Below are positions 25,597 through 34,435 of a stretch of DNA of 64,000 nt, in pieces. The stretch lies in assembly GCF_016806835.2 (NCBI RefSeq), contig NZ_CP086111.1, positions 3,527,471-3,591,470 of the forward strand, in the 5' to 3' direction. Under the pieces are notes generated by a model that was not told where the DNA came from, did not search any database, and saw only the letters and a program-made list of their open reading frames with translations. Numbering within the stretch: the stretch's first letter is position 1; each line of letters opens with the position of its first letter. The position numbers and the translations under genes are program-made. Origin of the DNA: Skermanella rosea (GTDB taxonomy: Bacteria; Pseudomonadota; Alphaproteobacteria; Azospirillales; Azospirillaceae).

Positions 25597-25696
25597 ACGG
25601 TCGGCATTCCACCAATGCGCTGGCGACGTCCGGATTGGCGGACCGGCTGAAAGGGTTCATATCATCGGGGGAAGTTGTCCGACCAGAGGTTCCGAC

Positions 25697-26263
25697 ATGG
25701 CGCGTTCCGGATTGGCATCCTGCGGTATCATGGCGGCGCTGCTCCTGCTGGCCGGATGCGGCGGCAGCCGGGTGGTGTCCGACACCCCGAGCACGGCCTA
25801 TTCCCCGCTGGAGTTCAGTGCCGCGGCCGGTGGACGCGACTTGATGACGGAAGTCGTGGGAAATCCGTTCGGCATGGACCAGGCCGCCTTCGGCACCTCG
25901 GTGACGGACCTGATGCAGAACCAGCATTTCGGCCCGGCGACCCATTTCACGACCACGCCCGGCGACAGCGCCGACCCGCGGTACAAGGTGGTGATGGTGT
26001 TCAACCCGGCGGAGAACGTGCCCAATCCGCAGATCTGCGGCGGCCGTCCGATCGCGACGGACGACCGTCCCGGCCAGCCGATCCGCCTCCAGGCGGCGTT
26101 CTGCCGGGGCGGGACCCTGACGTCGACCAACGGCTGGGCGCCGGCCTTGTCCTCCCCGCAGGACCCGGCGTTCCGCAGCCTGATATCGGACGCCACCTTC
26201 TCCCTGTTCCCGATCCGCGACCCGAATCGGGGCAACGACGACTGCCGGCTCGCCGGCTGCTGA
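25697..26263 (+). CDS. Lipoprotein of unknown function
   Basis: A 188-residue predicted lipoprotein. The leader MARSGLASCGIMAALLLLAGC ends in a lipobox (LLAGC, lipidated Cys at 21), so the product is anchored to a membrane facing the periplasm. The mature part has four cysteines (QICGG, AFCRGG and a CRLAGC tail), which could form two disulfides. I do not recognise the family. It is divergent from the LivH-type gene, whose product also starts with a lipobox; the 100-base spacer must hold both promoters. Confidence 0.78.
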   Translation: MARSGLASCGIMAALLLLAGCGGSRVVSDTPSTAYSPLEFSAAAGGRDLMTEVVGNPFGMDQAAFGTSVTDLMQNQHFGPATHFTTTPGDSADPRYKVVMVFNPAENVPNPQICGGRPIATDDRPGQPIRLQAAFCRGGTLTSTNGWAPALSSPQDPAFRSLISDATFSLFPIRDPNRGNDDCRLAGC

Positions 26264-26282
26264 CCCGAATTACAGTCCCGGC

Positions 26283-26984
26283 TCAGGAATAGACGAGCCA
26301 GTCCCGCATCAGCGCGGTCGCGGCGAAGGGCCGCTCCAGGGTGGCGAGATGGCCGCACTCCTCGATCACGGCGAGGCGGGCACGGGGGATCAAGTCCGCC
26401 ATCTCGACATGCATCTCCAGGGTGCTCAGCGCGTCCTGGCGGCCGCACAGCACCAGGGTGGGGCTGGCGATCCCGGGCAGGTCGCCTCGGCTGTCGGGGC
26501 GGCCCATGATGGCGGTCTGCTGGCGCAGGAAGGCATCCTTGCCGACACGCTCCGCCATTCCCATGACGATGCCGGTCAGGGCCTCCTCCTCCGTCCGGGA
26601 CGGATGGATCAGCATCGGCAGCAAGCGGGGCGTCACGCCGCGGAACTCACCCTGGTTGGCCAGGGCCATCAGGCCGCGCCGCCGCCGGCGCTGCTCGTCG
26701 GTATCGGCCCGCGCGTTGGTGTCCAGCAGCGCCAGCTTGATCACGCGGTCCGGCGCCCGCCGCGCGATCTCCAATGCCACGTATCCGCCCATGGACAGGC
26801 CCGCGACGGCGAACCGCGGCGGTGCCGATTCCAGCACCGCGTCGGCCATCGCCGCGACGCTGTCATGGTGGGTCAGGTCGGCGACGCCGATGTCGGCGAC
26901 CTCGCCCAGGTAGCGCGACTGGTGCGCCCACAGCGCGCCGTCGCACAGCAGGCCCGGAAGCAGGATCAGGGGAAGTCTGGTCAT
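26283..26984 (-). CDS. Alpha/beta hydrolase
   Basis: A 233-residue alpha/beta hydrolase of the 3-oxoadipate-enol-lactonase/esterase type. The nucleophile elbow is AVAGLSMGGYVALEI, the acid lies in LCGRQDALS and the histidine in EECGHLATLERP, completing the triad. Its ATG overlaps the stop of the upstream isochorismatase gene in an ATGA, so the two are translationally coupled. The pair could act on one small molecule (amide/ester hydrolysis), but the substrate is unknown. Frame continuation upstream of 26984 is a shadow of the isochorismatase gene. Confidence 0.9.
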   Translation of the reverse strand: MTRLPLILLPGLLCDGALWAHQSRYLGEVADIGVADLTHHDSVAAMADAVLESAPPRFAVAGLSMGGYVALEIARRAPDRVIKLALLDTNARADTDEQRRRRRGLMALANQGEFRGVTPRLLPMLIHPSRTEEEALTGIVMGMAERVGKDAFLRQQTAIMGRPDSRGDLPGIASPTLVLCGRQDALSTLEMHVEMADLIPRARLAVIEECGHLATLERPFAATALMRDWLVYS

Positions 26985-27523
26985 CGGATCAGCGGAAGAA
27001 CCTTCTTGAAAGCGGGCGTGTCGGCGCGCCCCAGCCATTCGAACATGACCATCTCGGACGTCACGATCTGGACGCCCCGCCCGCGCATCCGTTCCAGGGC
27101 GAGGTCGCGGTTGAGCGGTACCCTGGAGCCGACGGCGTCGGCCACCAGGAAGCAGTCGAAGCCGGCTTCGGCCAGCCCCAGCGTGGTCTGGAGCACGCAG
27201 ACATGGGTCTCGGTTCCCGCGACGACGATCTGGCTTCGGTCGAGCCGGCGGACGCGCTCCATGAATCCGGGTTCCCGCGCCGCGCCGAAATTGATCTTCT
27301 CGATCACGGCGCCCGCCGGCATCAGTTCGGCGACCGGCGCTATGGTGTGGCCCAGACCCTTGGAATATTGCTCCGTCGCCAGCACCGGGACACCCAGTTC
27401 GGACGCGGCGAGAAGCAGCTTCCGGATCGAGCCGACCACCGCCTCGACCTCGTGGATCGCCGTCGCGAGGCGCTCCTGCACATCGACCACGAGCAGGATC
27501 GACCGGTCGGAGTCGAGCAGCAT
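26981..27523 (-). CDS. Isochorismatase-family (YcaC-like) hydrolase
   Basis: A 180-residue cysteine hydrolase of the isochorismatase superfamily. The catalytic triad is visible as D14 (VVDVQERL), K76 (VIEKINFG) and C109 (ETHVCVLQT). The sequence is of the YcaC/nicotinamidase-related branch, which hydrolyses small amides or is of unknown substrate. It is the first gene of a two-gene operon with the alpha/beta hydrolase (4-base ATGA overlap). It is divergent from the DEAD-box helicase gene. Confidence 0.9.
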   Translation of the reverse strand: MLLDSDRSILLVVDVQERLATAIHEVEAVVGSIRKLLLAASELGVPVLATEQYSKGLGHTIAPVAELMPAGAVIEKINFGAAREPGFMERVRRLDRSQIVVAGTETHVCVLQTTLGLAEAGFDCFLVADAVGSRVPLNRDLALERMRGRGVQIVTSEMVMFEWLGRADTPAFKKVLPLIR

Positions 27524-27642
27524 GGCGCAGATCCTTCTTGCGGAAACCCCTGGGTGACACTATCGTCCGCGGTATTGCGAAGCCAAGCCTATCGCACCGT
27601 GCCGCGCACCGCTGAGAAAAATCGGTGCGACAATACGGAATG

Positions 27643-27670
27643 TTGACATGATGGTTTGACTTTCCATACT
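27643..27670 (+). promoter_or_regulatory. Sigma-70-type promoter candidate for the DEAD-box helicase
   Basis: A perfect -35 hexamer TTGACA (27643-27648) is followed after 16 bases by CATACT (27665-27670), a moderate -10. It is located 65 bases before the helicase ATG in a locally AT-rich part of the 211-base divergent spacer. A second TTGACT starts 13 bases later, so tandem promoters are possible. Confidence 0.4.
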
Positions 27671-27734
27671 GCCGTTCCAATCTGTGCTGCAAGCCGATAG
27701 GCTTACGCTGCTTTCTCCAACCGACACTGGCTTA

Positions 27735-29213
27735 ATGAATTTTTCGGAAATTGGGCTCGGGCCCGAAGTCCTGCGCGCCGTCGAGGATGCGGGCTATACC
27801 CAACCGACTCCGATCCAGGAACAGGCGATCCCCTGGGTCCTTCAGGGACGGGACGTGCTGGGGTGTGCCCAGACGGGCACCGGCAAAACGGCAAGTTTCA
27901 CCCTCCCCATGATCGAGATCCTGGCCAACGGCCGGGCCAAAGCGCGCATGCCGCGCTCGCTGATCCTGGAGCCGACCCGCGAGCTCGCGGCACAGGTCGC
28001 CGAGAATTTCGAGACGTACGGCAAGCACCACAAGTTGAACATGGCGCTGCTGATCGGCGGCGAGTCGTTCGGCGACCAGATCAAGAAGCTGGACCGTGGC
28101 GTCGACGTCCTGATCGCGACGCCGGGCCGCATGATCGACCTGTTCGAGCGCGGCAACATCCTGCTGAGCGACATCAAGATCTTCGTGATCGACGAAGCCG
28201 ACCGGATGCTCGACATGGGGTTCATCCCCGATATCGAGCGGATCGTGGCGCTGCTTCCGAAGATGCGGCAGACCCTGTTCTTCTCGGCGACCATGCCGCC
28301 GGAGATCAAGCGGCTGGCCGACAACTTCCTGATGAACCCGCGCGAAGTGTCGGTCTCGCCGCCCGCCTCCATGGCGGAGACGGTCACCCACGCGCTGACC
28401 ATCGTCCAGCCCGAGGACAAGCGGCGGGCGCTGCGCCACCTGCTCAGCACCGAGGACGTCAAGAACGCGCTGATCTTCTGCAATCGCAAACGCGACGTGG
28501 CGATCCTGCACAAGAGCCTGGAGAAGCACGGCTTCAACGCCGGGGCGCTCCACGGAGACATGCCGCAGAGCAAGCGGACCGAGACGCTGGAATCCTTCAA
28601 GAAGGGCGAGATCACGCTGCTGGTGTGCAGCGACGTGGCGGCGCGCGGCATCGATATCGCCGGTCTCAGCCACGTCTTCAACTTCGACACCCCGCTCCAT
28701 GCGGAGGATTACGTCCACCGGATCGGCCGCACCGGCCGGGCGGGCCGCCAGGGCCGCGCCTTCACGATCGCCAATCCGGAAGAGGGCAAGCAGGTCGCCG
28801 CGATCTCCAAGCTGATCAAGCGGGAGATCCCGCTGATCTCGATCGACGGCGTGGAACTGGCCGAGTTCGAGGAGATCTCCGACCGGCGCCGCCGGCGCCC
28901 CGCGCGCAAGGACGAGGCCCGGAAGGAAGAAGCCCGGAAGGACGAGCCCCGGAAGGAGGAGGAGACCAAGGCAGCCCGTCCGCCGAAGTCGGAATCCCGT
29001 CCGCGGCCGGAGCCCCGGCCCGAGCGCGAAACCCGTCCCGACCGCGAGCAGCGGGCCGAGTCGATGCGCTCCGACCCGCCGCGCCGTGACCGCGACGACC
29101 GTCGCCGCCGCCGCGAGGAGGACGATGACGACGAGGTCGTGATCGGTTTCGGCGACCACATCCCGGCCTTCCTGCTGCGCCGCGCCCGGCCGGTCGCCAC
29201 TCCGGAAGCGTGA
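27735..29213 (+). CDS. DEAD-box ATP-dependent RNA helicase (RhlE-like)
   Basis: A 492-residue RNA helicase for ribosome assembly or mRNA turnover. All core motifs are visible: the Q motif (YTQPTPIQEQAIP), AQTGTGKT (motif I), PTRELAAQ, TPGR, DEAD as VIDEADRML (motif II), SAT, and in the second RecA domain the ARGIDIAGLSHVFNFD and HRIGRTGRAG motifs. After about residue 375 comes a long basic/acidic tail rich in Arg, Lys, Glu and Pro, with repeats such as RKDEARKEEARKDEP, expected to be disordered and RNA-binding. The ATG at 27735 starts MNFSEIGLG, the typical RhlE N-terminus. A small RAM-domain gene follows after 14 bases. Confidence 0.94.
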   Translation: MNFSEIGLGPEVLRAVEDAGYTQPTPIQEQAIPWVLQGRDVLGCAQTGTGKTASFTLPMIEILANGRAKARMPRSLILEPTRELAAQVAENFETYGKHHKLNMALLIGGESFGDQIKKLDRGVDVLIATPGRMIDLFERGNILLSDIKIFVIDEADRMLDMGFIPDIERIVALLPKMRQTLFFSATMPPEIKRLADNFLMNPREVSVSPPASMAETVTHALTIVQPEDKRRALRHLLSTEDVKNALIFCNRKRDVAILHKSLEKHGFNAGALHGDMPQSKRTETLESFKKGEITLLVCSDVAARGIDIAGLSHVFNFDTPLHAEDYVHRIGRTGRAGRQGRAFTIANPEEGKQVAAISKLIKREIPLISIDGVELAEFEEISDRRRRRPARKDEARKEEARKDEPRKEEETKAARPPKSESRPRPEPRPERETRPDREQRAESMRSDPPRRDRDDRRRRREEDDDDEVVIGFGDHIPAFLLRRARPVATPEA

Positions 29214-29227
29214 GGACGGTCCCAGCC

Positions 29228-29470
29228 ATGCAGACCATCTTCATCATGGTCAAATGCGACCTCGGGCAGGCCTACGAGGTCGCGGACCGCGCGGTGCAGG
29301 ACGTGGAGCAGGTGTCGGAGGTCCACTCGACCTCCGGCCAGTACGACCTGCTGATGAAGTGCTACCTGGACGACGAAACCGACATCGGCCGTTTCGTCAC
29401 CGAGCAGGTGCAGACCCTGCCGGGGGTGAAGGACACCTTCACCCTGATCACGTTCAAGGCCTTTTCCTGA
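29228..29470 (+). CDS. Stand-alone Lrp/AsnC ligand-binding (RAM) domain protein
   Basis: An 80-residue protein consisting only of the C-terminal RAM domain of Lrp/AsnC regulators (TIFIMVKCDLGQAYEVADRA, then SGQYDLLMKCYLDD and VKDTFTLITFKAFS, quoted in parts). The DNA-binding half is absent. Such stand-alone proteins form dimers or octamers that bind amino acids or other ligands; their targets are mostly unknown. It is 14 bases downstream of the helicase stop on the same strand, so it is probably in the same transcript. Confidence 0.88.
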   Translation: MQTIFIMVKCDLGQAYEVADRAVQDVEQVSEVHSTSGQYDLLMKCYLDDETDIGRFVTEQVQTLPGVKDTFTLITFKAFS

Positions 29471-29506
29471 ACGATCGCTTGGGCGGCGGCCGAAGGCCGC
29501 TCCGGG

Positions 29507-31267
29507 TCATCGGCCGACCGCCAGGTTCTCCCGCCGGATGTCGGCGCCTCCCAGCAGCCTGCCCTCTTCCACCGCGATGATGCTGAGGCCGCTGGTCAGG
29601 TCGGTGACCGACACGCCATGCCCCATGCGCTCCAGTTCCGCCGCGAGGTCGGTGATCGAAGTGCCGGCTTCCAGCAGGGTCGCCGGTGCCTTCCCGTTGT
29701 TGTTCTGGAAATGCGGCAGCGCCGCCACCTGCTGCGGGTCCAGTCGCCAGTCGACCAGCGCCACGACGCTCTGCGCGACGTAGGAGATGATGGAGGATCC
29801 GCCCGGCGAGCCGAGCACGTACCGCACCTTGCCGTCCTGGTCGAACACGATCGTCGGCGCCATGGAACTGCGCGGGCGCTTGCCCGGTTCCACGCGATTG
29901 GCGACGGGCTGCTCGGGCGTGCCGGCCGCGAAGGAAAAGTCCGTCAACTCGTTGTTGAGCATGAAGCCGCGCACCATACGGCCGGAGCCGAACGCGCTCT
30001 CGATGGTGGTCGTCATCGACACGGCGTTGCCGAACCGGTCGACGATCGAGATATGGCTTGTCGCCGGGACGTCGCGATGGACGCCGTCGAGGAGCCGGCC
30101 CGTCCTGAACGGCGGATCACCGGGTTCCGCCGGTCCCATGTCGCGCTCCGTGCCGATCAGGCCGGCGCGCGTCTCGAGATACTGCCGGTCCAGCAGCCCG
30201 CGCACCGGCACATCCACGAAATCGGCGTCGGCGACGTACCTGTTGCGGTCGGCGAACGCCAGCCGGTTCGCCTGGGTATAGAGCTGAACCGACCGCACGG
30301 TGTTGGTCCCGGCGGCCGCCATGTCGAAAGGCTCCAGCATCGCCAGGATCTGGGCCACCGCGATGCCGCCCGACGAGGGCGGTCCCATGCCGCAGACCTT
30401 GTACGCACGGTAGGTTCCGCAGACGGGAGCGCGTTCCTTGACCTGATACGACGTGAAGTCGCTGGGTGCCAGATCCCCAGCGCGGGGCTCCCGACGGACC
30501 GCCGAGATGATGTCGTCCCGGATCGGGCCGGTGTAGAAGGCGTCGGCATTGCCGTGCCGCACCAGGGCCTCGACCGACCGGGCATATTCCTCGTTCAGCA
30601 GCAGGGTTCCGGCCTGCTTCGGCGTGCCGTCCGGATTGAAGAAGTAAGCCTTGGCGACGGGATCGTTGGGAATGCGTGCCGACGCCTTGATCGAGTCGGC
30701 CAGTCGCGGCGATATCTCGAATCCGCCGCGCGCGAGTTCGATCGCGCGCTCCGCCAGGTCGGCCATCGGCAGCGTGCCGAACCGGCGGTGCATTTCCTCG
30801 ATCAGCTTCGGCGTTCCCGGGACGCCGGTCGAAAGACCGCTCTCGATCGCATCAGCCAGGGACATTCCCTCGAACCGTGCCGGCGTCGCGGCACCCGGCG
30901 CGGTTTCCCGCGCGTCCAGGGTGATCAGGCGGCCGGCCGCCGCGTCCTGGTAGACCAGGAAGGCGCCTCCGCCGAGCCCGGAGGACTGCGGCTCCGTCAG
31001 TCCGAGGACCAGTTGAACCGCGATCGCGGCGTCGATGGCGTTTCCGCCCCGCTCGAGCACCGCCAAGCCGGCGCGCGACGCCTCCGGATTGGCCGCCACG
31101 ACCATCTCGCTCCCGGCGGCGACCAGGGGTTTCTGCCGGAAGCCGGTGGCGATCTCCGGCGGAAACCGGTCGTTCAACTGCAGGGCCGATGCCGGCAACG
31201 CGGCGGCGATGGTGCCGACCGCGCCGGCGACAATGGATAGAACGACCTGCCTGCGCATCAAGCCCAT
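29507..31267 (-). CDS. ggt: Gamma-glutamyltransferase
   Basis: A 586-residue N-terminal nucleophile hydrolase, exported to the periplasm, that splits or transfers the gamma-glutamyl group of glutathione. The leader (MRRQVVLSIVAGAVGTIAAALPASA) is followed by the large subunit, then the autocleavage site ATSHISIVD, where the threonine becomes the N-terminal nucleophile of the small subunit, and downstream NNELTDFSF and PGKRPRSSMAPTIV, which holds the conserved SSM. Length and order are normal for GGT. It stands alone on the minus strand between the RAM gene (convergent, 36 bases) and a short secreted hypothetical gene that lies upstream on the same strand. Confidence 0.93.
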   Translation of the reverse strand: MGLMRRQVVLSIVAGAVGTIAAALPASALQLNDRFPPEIATGFRQKPLVAAGSEMVVAANPEASRAGLAVLERGGNAIDAAIAVQLVLGLTEPQSSGLGGGAFLVYQDAAAGRLITLDARETAPGAATPARFEGMSLADAIESGLSTGVPGTPKLIEEMHRRFGTLPMADLAERAIELARGGFEISPRLADSIKASARIPNDPVAKAYFFNPDGTPKQAGTLLLNEEYARSVEALVRHGNADAFYTGPIRDDIISAVRREPRAGDLAPSDFTSYQVKERAPVCGTYRAYKVCGMGPPSSGGIAVAQILAMLEPFDMAAAGTNTVRSVQLYTQANRLAFADRNRYVADADFVDVPVRGLLDRQYLETRAGLIGTERDMGPAEPGDPPFRTGRLLDGVHRDVPATSHISIVDRFGNAVSMTTTIESAFGSGRMVRGFMLNNELTDFSFAAGTPEQPVANRVEPGKRPRSSMAPTIVFDQDGKVRYVLGSPGGSSIISYVAQSVVALVDWRLDPQQVAALPHFQNNNGKAPATLLEAGTSITDLAAELERMGHGVSVTDLTSGLSIIAVEEGRLLGGADIRRENLAVGR

Positions 31268-31313
31268 CCTTCGGCTCCTCGGGAATTGCGGATCATGGTT
31301 CGACGCGAAGAGG

Positions 31314-31808
31314 CTACATGGGCGAGCCTACACCACTTTCCCGGGCCAGTTCCTGCGCTTCTTCAAGGCGTTCCGTGCATTGGGCCATGTCGCCCTGGCG
31401 GCCGGCATTGCGCGCGCCGAGCAGCAGGGTTTCCAGCTGCGCCCGCTCCGCCGCGCCGATTCCCGGCTGTGCCGACGGCGCGTCCGGGACCGCCCCCTCG
31501 GGAGCGCCGTCCTGCTGCGGGATCGCGGGTGCCGTGTTCATTCCGTCGGCGCTCGGATTCGGCGGCTCGACCACGCGGCCGGTGCCGACGTCGGGCGGCT
31601 GGATGACGCCGCCGGACTGGGCAAGGCTCTCGCTCGCAGCGCTCCCCCCGCTTCCGGCCTGGGGAGCGCTTCCGCTCAGCCCTAGCGAACCAGCCAGCCT
31701 GTCGACCTCGGCGAGGCAATCCCGTGCCTGGCCCTGCTGGGCAAAAGCGGCCGAAGTCGCGCCGGTCAGGATGACCGACGCCGTCAAGAGCATACCCAGT
31801 CCACGCAT
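31314..31808 (-). CDS. Short secreted protein of unknown function
   Basis: A 164-residue exported protein. The leader MRGLGMLLTASVILTGATSAAFA is a good Sec signal peptide, with cleavage after AFA. The mature part begins with a short helix containing one cysteine (ARDCLAEVDRLAGSLG), then a long Gly/Ser/Pro-rich, probably disordered centre, and ends with a helical segment (AERAQLETLLLGARNAGRQGDM, with a second cysteine in AQCTERLEEA). A helix-cysteine-helix ending of this kind is also found in the fasciclin protein of this window (DGELNQCRQILADLEQ), a resemblance worth a check. I recognise no domain. Transcribed ahead of ggt, 46 bases apart. GAAGGAGGTT precedes the start. Confidence 0.72.
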   Translation of the reverse strand: MRGLGMLLTASVILTGATSAAFAQQGQARDCLAEVDRLAGSLGLSGSAPQAGSGGSAASESLAQSGGVIQPPDVGTGRVVEPPNPSADGMNTAPAIPQQDGAPEGAVPDAPSAQPGIGAAERAQLETLLLGARNAGRQGDMAQCTERLEEAQELARESGVGSPM

Positions 31809-31902
31809 TCGAACCTCCTTCGACCTGTCATGTCATGTCAACACTTGGAGGAGCGGTTTCGTCCCCCTTCGCGAGGAGGAGCGCAACAAGTGATCGGGGT
31901 GC

Positions 31903-33861
31903 ATGTTCACAGGAGGTTCTATTCCCAACTTGCGGCCGCCCATCAAAATGTCAGTCACGACACCGAGTTCCCGGGCCCTTTCCCCGCAATCCCCCGCTTC
32001 CCACTCCCAGGCCGCTGCCCGACCGGTCCGCGTCCAGCCGGCGGCCCCGGCGGTATCGCCCGGTACGACGCTCGGCATCATCGTGACCGTCGTCGCGGCG
32101 CTCTATTTCGGCAGGGACATCCTGATGCCGGTCGCGCTGGCGGTCCTGCTCAGCTTCGCGCTGGCACCCATCGTGATCCGCCTGCGTCGCTGGGGATTGG
32201 GCCGGGTTCCCTCGGTGATCCTGGTGGTCCTGCTGATGTTCATGGCCATAGTGGGCTTCGGCACCCTGGTCGCGAGCCAACTGGTGGATCTGGCGCGCAA
32301 CCTGCCGAATTACGAGCAGAACATCCGGGCCAAGATCCAGAGCGTGCGCGGCGCCACCGAGGGCGGCGGGGGCGGCGTGATCGACCAGGCCTCGGAAATG
32401 CTGCGCGACCTCAGCAGGGAGCTGGAGCAGGCGACCACGCCCAGTCCGGAAGCGGTGGCCCGGCAGGCCGCGGAAAGCGGGCGGCTCGACGTGCTGCGCC
32501 CGATCCCGGTGGAGATCCACGAGCCGCGGCCATCGCCCTGGAACGAGATCCAGACCTTCCTGGGGCCGCTGGTGGCCCCGATCGGCACGGCCGGCATCGT
32601 CCTGGTCTTCGTGATCTTCATGCTGCTTCAGCGGGAGGACCTGAGGGACAGGCTGATCCGTCTGGTCGGGGCGAACGACCTGCACCGGACGACGGAGGCG
32701 ATGGACGAGGCCGGGGCCAGGGTGAGCCGTTACCTGCTGATGCAGCTGATCATCAACGTCACCTACGGAATCCCGGTCGCGATCGGCCTCTATTTCATCG
32801 GGGTGCCGAACCCGATCCTGTGGGGCGTGCTGGCGACGGTGCTGCGCTTCATCCCCTATGTCGGCCCGGTCGTATCGGCCTTCTTCCCCATCGTGCTGTC
32901 GTTCGCGGTGTCGCCCGGCTGGACCGACCCGCTGCTGACCATCGGCCTGTTCCTGGGATTGGAGCTGTTCAGCAACAACGTCCTGGAACCCTGGCTCTAC
33001 GGCAGCAGCACCGGCCTGTCGCCTCTGGCGGTGATCGCGGCGGCCGTGGTCTGGATCACCCTGTGGGGGCCGGTCGGAGTGCTGCTCGCGACTCCGCTGA
33101 CGGTCTGCCTCGTCGTCATCGGCCGCCACGTGCCGCAGCTGCAATTCCTCCACGTGATGTTCGGCAACGATCCCGTCCTTCCGGTCGAGGCCAGGTTCTA
33201 CCAGCGACTGCTCGCCCGCGACCCGGCGGAAGCGGCGGAGCTGGCGGAGGAGGCCGCCGGGGAACGCCCGCTCGCAGCCTTGTACGACGAGCTGGTCCTG
33301 CCCGCGCTTCATCTCGCCGAGGCCGACCGGCAGCGCGGCGCCTTCGACAACGCCACCCAGGCGGCGATCGCCGAAGGCATCGACACCGTGGTCGAAAGCC
33401 TGGACGATTACGAAGAGCCCCCTTCCCCCGACGGTGACGCCGACAGGCCTCCGCCGGTGCCTGCGCGCGTCCTGTGCATCGCCGGCCGCAACGAGCTGGA
33501 CCGGGCGGCGGCGGCCCTGGCGGCCCATCTGCTGGAACGGGACGGGCTCAAGGCAGAGGCCTTGCCCTGCGAAGCCGTGTCGCTCCGCAACCTCAACAAG
33601 CTCGACACCACGGATGTCCGCCTCATCTGCCTGTCATACCTCAACCCCGGGTCGGTCCAGCATGCCCGGCGGGTGGTGCGCCGCCTGCGCGGCAGGTTGG
33701 GTACCTCGGTCCCCATCGTGGTCGGGCTGTGGAGCGGCCAGGGCACGTTCCCTCCGCCCGACGCCGAGGGCACCATAGCCGCGGATCGGCTTGAAACCAC
33801 CCTGTCCGGAACGCTCGCCTACATCAGGAAGCAGCGAATCTTCGGGAGTACAGAGGGCTGA
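31903..33861 (+). CDS. AI-2E family transporter with C-terminal soluble domain
   Basis: A 652-residue (or slightly shorter) AI-2E/TqsA/PerM-family membrane protein. Membrane helices start with TLGIIVTVVAALYFGRDILMPVALAVLLSFALAPIV (quoted by ALYFGRDILMPVALAV), and the family motif PYVGPVVSAFFPIVLSF lies in the second block. After the last helix (about residue 400) come about 245 residues including a coil region and a Rossmann-like segment (ARVLCIAGRNELDRAAAALAAHLL, SYLNPGSVQHARRVVRRLRG quoted in part) not found in the short family members. The start is uncertain: an unused AGGAGGT lies at 31911-31917 inside the frame, so a TTG at 31930 or ATG at 31948 could be the true start. The substrate is unknown. 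Confidence 0.82.
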   Translation: MFTGGSIPNLRPPIKMSVTTPSSRALSPQSPASHSQAAARPVRVQPAAPAVSPGTTLGIIVTVVAALYFGRDILMPVALAVLLSFALAPIVIRLRRWGLGRVPSVILVVLLMFMAIVGFGTLVASQLVDLARNLPNYEQNIRAKIQSVRGATEGGGGGVIDQASEMLRDLSRELEQATTPSPEAVARQAAESGRLDVLRPIPVEIHEPRPSPWNEIQTFLGPLVAPIGTAGIVLVFVIFMLLQREDLRDRLIRLVGANDLHRTTEAMDEAGARVSRYLLMQLIINVTYGIPVAIGLYFIGVPNPILWGVLATVLRFIPYVGPVVSAFFPIVLSFAVSPGWTDPLLTIGLFLGLELFSNNVLEPWLYGSSTGLSPLAVIAAAVVWITLWGPVGVLLATPLTVCLVVIGRHVPQLQFLHVMFGNDPVLPVEARFYQRLLARDPAEAAELAEEAAGERPLAALYDELVLPALHLAEADRQRGAFDNATQAAIAEGIDTVVESLDDYEEPPSPDGDADRPPPVPARVLCIAGRNELDRAAAALAAHLLERDGLKAEALPCEAVSLRNLNKLDTTDVRLICLSYLNPGSVQHARRVVRRLRGRLGTSVPIVVGLWSGQGTFPPPDAEGTIAADRLETTLSGTLAYIRKQRIFGSTEG

Positions 33862-33927
33862 TCCCTTTCGTTACTTGTTGTTGGTAAGGAGTTGGCCAAA
33901 CAGCCGAAAGTGCAAAGGGGAATTACG

Positions 33928-34341
33928 TTGGGTGGAGTTCGTCTCATCATAGCCGAGGATCAGTTGCTGGTCGCGCTCGACATGGAGACGATCGTGACCG
34001 GCGCCGGCCATGAAGTCTGCGGCATCGCCTCCAATGCAGACGAGGCGCTGACCCTGGTGGCGGAGCACAGACCCGACCTGGCACTGCTCGACGTCGAATT
34101 GGGCGGCACCGACGGGCTGGAAGCGGCCCGCCTGATCATGGACCGGTGGCAGGTGCCGACGCTGCTGGTCACCGGTCACGTCACCATGGAGATCGCGCGG
34201 GGTGTGGGAGTGGTCGGGCTGGTGCGCAAGCCCTTCACGGAGCGCACCCTGCTGGCGACCATCGACGCCTGCCTGACATGGCTTGCCGATGGCGTGGTCC
34301 AGGAGCCGCGTCCGCCGGGTTTTATCGGGCCGGATATCTAG
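33928..34341 (+). CDS. Single-domain response regulator (receiver only)
   Basis: A 137-residue receiver protein of about 115 core residues: acidic pair in LIIAEDQ, acceptor aspartate in LALLDVELGGTDG, T in LLVTGH and K in VRKPF. No output domain is present, so it acts by phosphotransfer or protein contact. A TTG at 33928 is preferred because GGGGA lies seven bases before it; the TTG at 33892 abuts its only ribosome-like site and makes a non-conserved extension. It follows the AI-2E gene on the same strand with a 66-base spacer. Its cognate kinase is not obvious. Confidence 0.82.
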   Translation: MGGVRLIIAEDQLLVALDMETIVTGAGHEVCGIASNADEALTLVAEHRPDLALLDVELGGTDGLEAARLIMDRWQVPTLLVTGHVTMEIARGVGVVGLVRKPFTERTLLATIDACLTWLADGVVQEPRPPGFIGPDI

Positions 34342-34435
34342 GGAACCCGGAAGGATCTTCTCCGAGCGTTGGGCCCGCGGGCCCAACGCATCGCATGGAA
34401 CATGGCTGACGGAAGGGCCCAGCCGCGGGAGCGGA

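Noticed and set aside
26985-27692. Upstream extension of the alpha/beta hydrolase
   Set aside because: It lies antiphase to the isochorismatase gene, and an ATGA overlap fixes the true start at 26984.
34342-34435. Possible small RNA or terminator in the gap after the receiver gene
   Set aside because: Only a CGTTGGGCCCGCGGGCCCAACG palindrome-like stretch (about 34369-34390) without a T-tract; too short to call an RNA gene.
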